Assembly (NCBI RefSeq): GCF_023264855.1
Contig: NZ_JAHFUW010000050.1
Span: 1 to 36,646, forward strand
Direction of reading: 5' to 3'
DNA from: Herbiconiux sp.
GTDB lineage: Bacteria > Actinomycetota > Actinomycetes > Actinomycetales > Microbacteriaceae
DNA: 36,646 bases
Positions 30,552 through 36,646 of the stretch are shown here, piece by piece; positions within the stretch are counted from its first letter, which is position 1; each line of letters begins with the position of its first letter. The translations under genes were made by a program, and so were the position numbers. The notes under the pieces were generated by a model. It was not told the origin of the DNA, searched no databases, and was given only the letters and a program-made list of their open reading frames with translations.

Positions 30552-31928
30552 ATGTCCCTGCTGGTGACCAACGCCCGACTCATCACCGTTCCGGCTGGCA
30601 GCGACGACGCCGGGTACATCGAGCGGGGGTGGATGCTCGTCGAGGACGGACGGATCGCCGCCATCGGGGCGGGCGACCCGCCGGCGTCGGCAACCACAGC
30701 CGACGAGACACTCGACGTGGCGGGCGCCTTCGTCGCCCCCGGCTTCGTCTCGTCGCACTCGCACCTGTTCACGAGCGGGCTGCGCGGCCTCGGCGTGGCC
30801 GAGACGCTGTACGGCTGGTGCGACGCGATGCTCGGCACCACCGCGCACGCCTCCCCCGACGACATCTACTGGTCGACGCTGCACGGCGCGCTCGACTTCC
30901 TCGGCAACGGGGTCACGACGGCGTACAACTTCACCGATCCGCTGCAGGCCTGGGAGCGGATGGTCGAGGGCAGGCGCACCGGCACCGCCGGGATGCGCGA
31001 CCTCGAGTACCACACACGTCAGGCCGACGGATGCCACGATGCCGGCATCCGCTTCGTCGACTCGATCGGGATGGATGCGACCGTCGGCAGCGACGAGGAG
31101 ATCTTCGACCGCTTCGCCGCGCAGGTGGCGCACACCCGGGCGCTCTCACCCGAGCTCGCCCTGGGCGCCTCGATCATGGGCCAGGTGCAGTGGTCGCCGC
31201 GGGAAGACGCCGCGTGGCTGGAGGTCGAGGCCATGAAGCGGTTCGCCGTGACGAACCAGGCGCACTTCCTCGAATCGCCCGAGGCGATCGAGCTGCAGCA
31301 GGCGAAGTTCGCGCAGTACCGCGATGCGGGAGCACTCGGCCCGGGGATGATGTTCGGTCACTTCATCCAGACCACGCCCGAGATCATCGAGCAGGCCGCC
31401 GCCGGGGGTGCCGCGATGTCGTGGCAGCCCGCCTCGAACGGCCGCCTCGCCTCCGGGGTCGCCCTCGTTCCCGAGATGATCGCGATGGGGATGAAGGTGG
31501 GGATGGGGCTCGACGACCAGGCCTGCACCGACGTCTCCGACCCGTGGCAGAACATGCGGATGGGGATCGCGATGCAGCGGGCCCGTACCAAGGACCCGCT
31601 GTCGATGATGCCCGAGCAGGTGCTGCGCCTGCACACGCTCGGCGGCGCGGAGATCATGGGCGTCGACGACCGGGTCGGCAGCCTGGAGGTGGGCAAGTTC
31701 GCCGACTTCGTGGTGGTCGACCCGCGCCGGCCCGACGTCGGGCCGCTGTGGCATCCGGTGCGCAACTACGTGCTCTCCAGCACCCTGCGCAACCTCAAGA
31801 AGGTCTACGTGGGCGGCGTGCTCGTCTCCGAGGACGGCGTCTCGGCCAACCCGCTCGCCGCCGAGGCCTCGGCGCACGTCCACCGCTCCCTGCCGGCCAT
31901 CGCCGCGCAGTGGGGTCACCCGCACTGA
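30552..31928 (+). CDS. Amidohydrolase, ATZ/TRZ-type aminohydrolase (second paralogue)
   Basis: This 458-residue enzyme is a further ATZ/TRZ-type metal hydrolase. Ligand positions are His69 and His71 in SSHSHLF, the His in NQAHFLES, the His in MFGHFIQTT and an Asp in MGLDDQACTD. The region VSDPWQNMRMG resembles cytosine-deaminase-like members. It is only distantly related to the enzyme at 28982, so the two probably act on different substrates. It is transcribed divergently from that operon, with ribosome site ATAGGAGC before ATG 30552 and no AGATCT-type site. It ends 13 bases from the convergent GMC gene. Confidence 0.88.
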   Translation: MSLLVTNARLITVPAGSDDAGYIERGWMLVEDGRIAAIGAGDPPASATTADETLDVAGAFVAPGFVSSHSHLFTSGLRGLGVAETLYGWCDAMLGTTAHASPDDIYWSTLHGALDFLGNGVTTAYNFTDPLQAWERMVEGRRTGTAGMRDLEYHTRQADGCHDAGIRFVDSIGMDATVGSDEEIFDRFAAQVAHTRALSPELALGASIMGQVQWSPREDAAWLEVEAMKRFAVTNQAHFLESPEAIELQQAKFAQYRDAGALGPGMMFGHFIQTTPEIIEQAAAGGAAMSWQPASNGRLASGVALVPEMIAMGMKVGMGLDDQACTDVSDPWQNMRMGIAMQRARTKDPLSMMPEQVLRLHTLGGAEIMGVDDRVGSLEVGKFADFVVVDPRRPDVGPLWHPVRNYVLSSTLRNLKKVYVGGVLVSEDGVSANPLAAEASAHVHRSLPAIAAQWGHPH

Positions 31929-31941
31929 GCGGGGCTCCCGC

Positions 31942-33345
31942 TCAAAGGCGCTCGTCGTCGATCACGAGGCCCGCGCCGAGCCAGCCGACGGCCATCGTGA
32001 CCAGGTTCGGACCGGCGTCGTGGATGCGCGGGTAGACCGAGGCGTCGATGATCTTGAGACCCTCGGTGCCGAACACGTTCAGGCGGCGGTCGACCACGCG
32101 GTCGATGCCGCACGAGCCCACCGGGTGGTTGTAGGTCTCGACCTTCTCGCGCAGGCGCGGAATCAGGTCGGCGGTCTTCCACCAGGCATCCGCCGGCACG
32201 GTCACGATGCCCTCGTCGGCCATCGCGTCGATCACGTCGGCGGTCTTCCGCACGGCGAGCGCCATCCGCTCCGCATCGCTGTCGGTGGCGAGGTGTCCGA
32301 GGCGGATGCGCCCGCGGTCGGCGTCGGGGCCGTCCGCGATGCGGGTGATGCTTCCGCGGGCGTCCGGCTGCATGAGCGCGACCGAGACGCTGTAGGAGGC
32401 GCGGGGCGCCGAGCGGTCGTAGAGCCAGGTCGAGAACGGGAACACCTGGAACTCGTCGGCGGGATCGTCGGCCACACCGGCCCGCAGCAGCGAGCCGCTC
32501 ACCGGGCGCGCGAAGACGTCGGCCTCGTCGCGCGCCAGCACGTTCATCATCAGCCAGGGGTGGTCTTGCAGGCCCTGGCCGATGCCGGGCAGATCGAAGC
32601 CCGAACGCCAGAGCAGCTCGGGGGTGCCGTACGCGCCCCCGGCGATGATCACGAGGTCGGCCGCGATGGTCTCGACGCCACCGGGGCCGTCGACCTCGAC
32701 GCCCACCGCGCGCCGCGTACCGGCGGCGGAGCCTTCCATCAGCACCCGGCGCACGAAGGTGCGATCGCGCAGCGTCACCCGGGGGCGCACGAGCGGCATC
32801 ACGGCGGCGAGGGCACCCCAGCGCCCCTCGTCGACGCGGTTGGTGGGCCACGGTCCGACGCCCTGCGTGCCGGGGGCGTTGTGGTCGGCGCAATCCGGAT
32901 GCCCGTTCCGCCGTGAGGCGGCGGCGAAGGCCTCGTCGAGCGGACTCTGGGAGAGGCGGGTGACACGGATCGGGCCCGCGTCACCGTGGTAGGGCTGCTC
33001 GCCGAACTGCTCGTCGGTCTCGATCGCGCGCAGTCCCGGCAGCAGATCGTTCCACTGCCACCCCTCGCCCCAGGCCTCGAAGCCGCTCGGCTGGCCGCGC
33101 GATCCGGCCGCGGCGTTCACGCTCGAGCCGCCGCCCAGCACCTTGCCGCGCACCAGGTGGTGGCCCGAGTCGAGGTCGGTGTAGTCCCAGTCGGCATCCG
33201 GGAACGCGTGCTCGTGCAGGAACCGGTGCGGCACCGGGTCGCCCGGGTCGACGCCCGCCTCGATCAAGGTGACCTCGGCGAGGTCGGCGAGCCGGTGCGC
33301 GGCCAGGATGCCGCCGTTGCCGCCACCGGCGATGACGATCTTCAT
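31942..33345 (-). CDS. GMC-family FAD-dependent alcohol oxidoreductase
   Basis: This 467-residue flavoprotein begins MKIVIAGGGNGGILAA (FAD-binding Gly motif) and has the GMC signature GKVLGGGSSVNA, the second signature GGAYGTPELLW, and the C-terminal active-site region with NHPVGSCG (catalytic His) followed by LKIIDASVYP and HDAGPNLVT. GMC enzymes oxidise primary alcohols such as choline, glucose or hydroxymethyl groups; thiamin oxidation by such enzymes is known. It is somewhat shorter than typical members (about 530). ATG 33345 overlaps the preceding amidohydrolase stop by four bases. With the aldehyde dehydrogenase it could turn a hydroxymethyl group into a carboxylate. Confidence 0.9.
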   Translation of the reverse strand: MKIVIAGGGNGGILAAHRLADLAEVTLIEAGVDPGDPVPHRFLHEHAFPDADWDYTDLDSGHHLVRGKVLGGGSSVNAAAGSRGQPSGFEAWGEGWQWNDLLPGLRAIETDEQFGEQPYHGDAGPIRVTRLSQSPLDEAFAAASRRNGHPDCADHNAPGTQGVGPWPTNRVDEGRWGALAAVMPLVRPRVTLRDRTFVRRVLMEGSAAGTRRAVGVEVDGPGGVETIAADLVIIAGGAYGTPELLWRSGFDLPGIGQGLQDHPWLMMNVLARDEADVFARPVSGSLLRAGVADDPADEFQVFPFSTWLYDRSAPRASYSVSVALMQPDARGSITRIADGPDADRGRIRLGHLATDSDAERMALAVRKTADVIDAMADEGIVTVPADAWWKTADLIPRLREKVETYNHPVGSCGIDRVVDRRLNVFGTEGLKIIDASVYPRIHDAGPNLVTMAVGWLGAGLVIDDERL

Positions 33346-34388
33346 GCGGTCACCCCCGCATCCGTCGCCGGCTCGTCGAGCCCGAGGAGGGCCGCGAAGT
33401 TGCCGCCCATCACGCCGTCGAGCTTGTGCTGCGGAATCGGGTCGAGCCCGAGCGCAGCGGCCTCCTCGTTCACCGTCAGCAGCTTGGTGCGCAAGCCCAC
33501 CGGGTCGTACAGGAACCCCGGGAAGTCGGTGCCGAACATGATCTTCTCCAGCGGCACGAAGAACGGCTCGGCGCGGTGCAGGTAGAGGAAGAGGTCGCGC
33601 CGCGTGATCGTGGCGATGTGGTAGCTGATCTCGGTGTAGAAGTTCGGATGCTTGGTGAGCATGAACATCGCCTCCTCGATCCACGGGATGCCGCAGTGCG
33701 CGATGATCACCTTGAGGTCGCGGAAGTTGCGGCCGATGTCGTCCAGCAGCGCCGGCCGGCCGTACTCCATCTTCGCGTCGATGCGGGTGGACCCCGCCTG
33801 GTGGATCATCACCGGGATGCCCAGGTCGCGCGCCGCCTCCAGCACCGGGAAGGCGAGATCGCGGTCGACCGGCGACCAGTGCTGATACATCGGGTAGAGC
33901 TTCACCCCCTTCAGCCCGTCCTCCTGCACGGCACGGGCGAGCTCGTCGACAGCAGCTTTCACGCCGCGGTAGGCCGGGTTCACCGAGGCGAAGCCGATGA
34001 TCGTGTCGGGCTCGGCCCGCACGCAGCCGGCGATGTATTCGTTGCAGCGCTCCGGATGCTGCTCTCCCGTCACGTCGGTCTGGCCCAGCACGTCGACCGT
34101 GCCCATCAGGCGGCCCTCGAGGTACTGCGGGCTGACGGCGAGTGCCACGATCTTGTCGAATCCCGGATGCGCCGCGACCGTCTCGTGCGGACCGACCACC
34201 CCGAACCCGTCCTTGCCCTCCGCGGCCTCGATCTCCTCCCACTCGTGGTCGACCGGGCAGCGGTGGCTCGGCAGTTTTCCCTCGGCACGATAGATGGTGA
34301 GCGAACCCTCGCGGCCGTAGCGCTTGGTGAAGGCGGCATCCGTGCCCATCGAGAGGATGTGGGTGTGGGCGTCGATGTGCAGGGTCAT
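33342..34388 (-). CDS. Amidohydrolase-2 family protein, ACMSD/isoorotate-decarboxylase-like
   Basis: This 348-residue protein has the amidohydrolase_2 fold: HxH at residues 8 and 10 (DAHTHIL), GVKLYPMYQHWSP, MIHQAGST, IIAHCGIPW and the metal Asp of MFGTDFPG at about residue 286. Members include ACMS decarboxylase, gamma-resorcylate decarboxylase and isoorotate decarboxylase, so removal of a ring carboxylate is a reasonable guess; hydrolases also occur in the family. ATG 34388 starts directly before the HxH strand; longer frames have no family similarity. It follows the second TenA gene by 35 bases and overlaps the GMC gene, so all four genes of this unit are coupled. Confidence 0.87.
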   Translation of the reverse strand: MTLHIDAHTHILSMGTDAAFTKRYGREGSLTIYRAEGKLPSHRCPVDHEWEEIEAAEGKDGFGVVGPHETVAAHPGFDKIVALAVSPQYLEGRLMGTVDVLGQTDVTGEQHPERCNEYIAGCVRAEPDTIIGFASVNPAYRGVKAAVDELARAVQEDGLKGVKLYPMYQHWSPVDRDLAFPVLEAARDLGIPVMIHQAGSTRIDAKMEYGRPALLDDIGRNFRDLKVIIAHCGIPWIEEAMFMLTKHPNFYTEISYHIATITRRDLFLYLHRAEPFFVPLEKIMFGTDFPGFLYDPVGLRTKLLTVNEEAAALGLDPIPQHKLDGVMGGNFAALLGLDEPATDAGVTA

Positions 34389-34423
34389 GGCGGTGCTCTC
34401 TTGCTCGGTGCGGCTCGGTGCGG

Positions 34424-35161
34424 TCAGTAGGCGAGGTCGGGCCAGGTGCTCCCAGTGAAGCCCTGGTCCCAGAACTGGCGCTCGAGGCGGCAGCCGGTGA
34501 CGAAGATGTCGGCGGCGCGCCGGCGGGCGGGTTCGGGCATGGCGGCGAGCTCGCGGTCGAATGAGTCGCGCAGAGTGGTGACCACGGCGTCGTAGGCCTC
34601 GCTGGCGAAGAACGCGATCCAGCCGCTGTAGACCGGATGCTCGACCGCTCCCGTTGCGAGACCGCGCGCGATCTCGCCGTAGCTCCAGGCACAGGGCAGC
34701 AGCGCCGCCGCGATGTCGTTGGCGTCGCCGTTCGCCGCGACCGACAGCAGCCACGAGGTGTAGGCGACCGTTGCGGGGGCGCGGATGCCCTCGCGGGCCG
34801 GGCCGGGGCCGGCCAGATCGAGCACCGTGGCGAGCATCCGCTCGTTCTGCGGGATCTCGACCTGCACGATGTTCACCAGCGCCTCCGTGTATTCGGCCAG
34901 CACGACGCCGTCGGGCGAGCGCGAGGCGCCTACCGCCAGCATGCGTGCGTAGTCGGGCAGGTAGAGCAGGTTCTGGGTGACGTAGAAGCGGAACCGCTCC
35001 AGCGGCAGGCTCGCGTCGGCGAGTCCCGCGGGGAACGGATGCTCGATCAGCGCGTTCCAGAGGCCGCCGACCGAGTCGCGGAGCTCGGCGGTGGTGGCCG
35101 GAGCCGGCGCGGTGGTGGCGGGAGCGATCGGGGCAGCGGCGATCGGGGCAGCGGCGTTCAT
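34424..35161 (-). CDS. TenA-family protein, divergent second copy
   Basis: This 245-residue protein has the TenA fold with a 25-residue Ala/Pro-rich N-terminal extension. Cys157 in LLPCAWSYGE and Glu227 in LERQFWDQG match the catalytic Cys and Glu. The conserved Asp that contacts the pyrimidine in TenA is Asn64 here (TQNLLYLPDY). Only moderate similarity to the TenA at 27186 remains. The ligand may therefore be a modified pyrimidine, for example one without the 4-amino group; this is inference. It overlaps the LLM gene upstream by four bases and lies in the operon with a decarboxylase-like protein and a GMC oxidoreductase. Confidence 0.88.
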   Translation of the reverse strand: MNAAAPIAAAPIAPATTAPAPATTAELRDSVGGLWNALIEHPFPAGLADASLPLERFRFYVTQNLLYLPDYARMLAVGASRSPDGVVLAEYTEALVNIVQVEIPQNERMLATVLDLAGPGPAREGIRAPATVAYTSWLLSVAANGDANDIAAALLPCAWSYGEIARGLATGAVEHPVYSGWIAFFASEAYDAVVTTLRDSFDRELAAMPEPARRRAADIFVTGCRLERQFWDQGFTGSTWPDLAY

Positions 35162-36498
35162 GCTGGCACCGGCATACGCTCGCCGAAGTGGCCGCGGAGC
35201 GTCGATCCGCTGTACTCGGTGCGGAACACCCCGCGCTGCTGCAGCTCGGGAACGACCCGGTCGACGAACTCCTCGATGCCTTCCGGCAGGGTCGACGCGT
35301 TCACGTTGAAGCCGTCGGCCGCGCGTCCGTCGAACCAGCGGACCAGCTCGTCGGCGATGGAGGACGCCGTCCCCACGCAGGTGAAGTGCCCGCCCCCGGC
35401 GGAGATGCGCTCGAGCATGGTGCCCACGGTCACCTTCTGCCCGTCGTCGTCGATCGAGAGCGTCTGCATCATCACGTAACGACCTTTCGGGCCCGGGAAG
35501 TCGTCGAGCGGTGGCAGCTCCGGCATCCGCTCGTTCGGATCGAGCCGCGAGCAGTCCATGCCGATGTAGCCGCCGAGCACGGCGAGCTGACGGTCGAGGG
35601 ACTTGAGCGAGTCGAGGAACCGCTTCTTGTCGGCGGCCTCGGCCTGGGTGTCGCCGATGACGGTGACGACCCCCGGCAGCACCACGATGTCGTGCTCGTC
35701 GCGGCCGTGCTCGCGGGTGCGGCGCTTGATGTCCTCGTAGTAGTCGCGGGCGTCTTCGATCGTGGAGCCGATGCCGTAGATGCCCTCGGCGTAGCGCGCG
35801 GCGAGGTCCCTGCCCTGCGGCGAGGCGCCGGCCTGCACCATCACCGGGCGGCCCTGGGCGCTCATCGGGATGTTGAGCGGGCCCTCCAGGTCGAAGGCGG
35901 CGCCGTGGTGGGAGATCGGGCGGAAGGCGGACGGTGCCAGGAAATCGCCGCCGGTCTTGTCCATCAGCACGGCGTCGCGCGGGTAACTCTGCCAGAGGGC
36001 GAGCAGCACCTCGGCGAACTCCTGCGCCCGGGCATACCGCTCGGCAGGCGGGAGCAGCGCCGCCATCCCGTGCAGCGGCGCCTCGGCGTCGCTCTGCGAG
36101 GTGACCAGGTTCACGCCCGCCCGTCCCCTGCTCAGCAGGTCGAGCGAGGCGAGCGACCGCGCGGCGTTGTAGGGGTCGTGGAAGGAGGCGGACATCGTGC
36201 CGATCAGGCCGATGTTCGTGGTCTTGGCGGCGATGTAGGACAGCAGCGAGATCGGCTCGAACATCGACGCGGCGCTGTTGTGCAGGCCGCCGAAGGAGGC
36301 CAGATGCGAGTCGGCCAAGAAGACGGCATCGAAGAGTCCCCGCTCGCAGGTCTGCGCGAACGACGCGAAGGTGTCGGGATCGAACGCGCTCTCCCGGCTC
36401 GTTCCGGGCCGCTGCCAGGCTGCCGGATGATGCCCGTAGAGCCTCATGAAGAGGTTCAGGTGGAGCATCCGGCCGCCACGCTCGTCGTCAGTCGACAT
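35158..36498 (-). CDS. FMN-dependent LLM monooxygenase, NtaA/SnaA/DszA family
   Basis: This 446-residue monooxygenase has the hallmarks of the NtaA/SnaA/DszA group: LHLNLFMRLYGHHPAAWQ, ERGLFDAVFLADS, TTNIGLIGTMSASFHDPYNAAR, GRAGVNLVTSQSDAEA, PVMVQAGASPQGRDLAARY and a C-terminal PELQQRGVFRTEYSGSTLRG. It would use FMNH2 from a separate reductase to oxidise an N- or S-containing substrate. ATG 36498 is preceded by GGGAGG. It is the first gene of the operon that continues with the second TenA, the decarboxylase-like amidohydrolase and the GMC oxidoreductase. It is similar in type to, but distinct in sequence from, the enzyme at 21550. Confidence 0.92.
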   Translation of the reverse strand: MSTDDERGGRMLHLNLFMRLYGHHPAAWQRPGTSRESAFDPDTFASFAQTCERGLFDAVFLADSHLASFGGLHNSAASMFEPISLLSYIAAKTTNIGLIGTMSASFHDPYNAARSLASLDLLSRGRAGVNLVTSQSDAEAPLHGMAALLPPAERYARAQEFAEVLLALWQSYPRDAVLMDKTGGDFLAPSAFRPISHHGAAFDLEGPLNIPMSAQGRPVMVQAGASPQGRDLAARYAEGIYGIGSTIEDARDYYEDIKRRTREHGRDEHDIVVLPGVVTVIGDTQAEAADKKRFLDSLKSLDRQLAVLGGYIGMDCSRLDPNERMPELPPLDDFPGPKGRYVMMQTLSIDDDGQKVTVGTMLERISAGGGHFTCVGTASSIADELVRWFDGRAADGFNVNASTLPEGIEEFVDRVVPELQQRGVFRTEYSGSTLRGHFGERMPVPA

Positions 36499-36512
36499 CG
36501 TCCGCGCCTCCC

Positions 36513-36536
36513 AGATCTATTTAAGATCTAGGATCT
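36513..36536 (-). promoter_or_regulatory. AGATCT-type operators of the last operon
   Basis: AGATCTAGGATCT (36524-36536) matches the palindrome at 12 of 13 positions, and a further AGATCT lies at 36513-36518. TTAAAT (36519-36524, minus strand) could be the -10. The ribosome site follows directly at about 36506-36511, so the leader would be very short. Confidence 0.6.
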
Positions 36537-36545
36537 AATATCCCG

Positions 36546-36561
36546 GTTACAACGACGTCAC
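36546..36561. promoter_or_regulatory. Upstream 16-bp dyad, site 5 (last operon)
   Basis: GTTACAACGACGTCAC is an imperfect inverted repeat whose minus-strand reading ends TTGTAAC as in site 2. It is centred 23.5 bp from the 13-bp operator, four helical turns closer than at sites 1, 2 and 4. The stretch 36562-36646 shows no recognisable gene. Confidence 0.35.
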
Positions 36562-36646
36562 GCCTTCGTTTCGATCACGTTGCGAGTGCGCGCCGCCGTC
36601 GTGGGCAAGCGCGCCGGGCTCAGCGTCCCTCAGCGCGGCGGCGGGA

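Noticed and set aside
31942-34692. A 916-codon frame suggesting a fusion to the GMC oxidoreductase
   Set aside because: The N-terminal half is an out-of-frame reading of the amidohydrolase_2 gene. The real GMC start is ATG 33345 at a 4-base overlap.
36562-36646. Possible start of a plus-strand gene at the right edge
   Set aside because: A GTG-initiated frame is open for a few codons, but the visible part is too short and has no recognisable motif.

Overview
The window is high-GC DNA from an actinobacterium, most likely a member of the Microbacteriaceae. The signs are a very GC-rich third codon position, frequent GTG/TTG starts, many 4-base ATGA/GTGA gene overlaps, F420/LLM-type oxidoreductases, and frequent GGATGC/GCATCC hexamers inside genes. 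The genus cannot be fixed from the sequence alone.

Layout. 1-7.6 kb looks like ordinary chromosome: the start of an uncharacterised protein, a fused ECF-transporter ATPase with its T component, a DUF606 transporter, a DEAD-box helicase with a long repetitive tail, a small monooxygenase-like protein and a tiny membrane protein. From about 7.6 to 36.5 kb lies a large catabolic gene set: six LLM-family oxidoreductases, an M20 amidohydrolase-like protein, a NicX/M29-like protein, an aminotransferase, an amidase, an MFS permease, an aldehyde dehydrogenase, two GntR/FCD regulators, a ThiXYZ-like pyrimidine ABC importer, two TenA proteins, three amidohydrolases of two families, a GMC oxidoreductase and an SDR protein. 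A 2.5 kb defence module (AbiEi/AbiEii and a TIR protein) sits in the middle of it (18989-21442).

Regulation. A palindrome, AGATCTNAGATCT, or a close variant, lies at or just downstream of the predicted -10 of six transcription units (15.7, 16.47, 16.59, 21.5, 30.4 and 36.5 kb), including the promoter of the first GntR gene. A second, 16-bp dyad (roughly GTTNAC-N4-TGTWAC) lies upstream of each. Centre-to-centre distances are 65.5, 65.5, 65.5, about 55, about 55 and 23.5 bp, which differ by whole helical turns. This suggests one regulon with a repressor site and an upstream, possibly activating, site.

How the genes may work together (inference). ThiXYZ import, an M20 deformylase (YlmB) and TenA are the established salvage route for thiamin-derived pyrimidines in Bacillus. 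Here the same kinds of gene are combined with side-chain oxidation (GMC oxidase, aldehyde dehydrogenase), ATZ/TRZ-type deaminases, an ACMSD/isoorotate-decarboxylase-like amidohydrolase, a RutA-like ring-opening monooxygenase and an amidase. That set reads as a degradation pathway for the thiamin pyrimidine (HMP) or a related N-heterocycle, controlled by GntR proteins and with no TPP riboswitch visible. The substrate is unproven.
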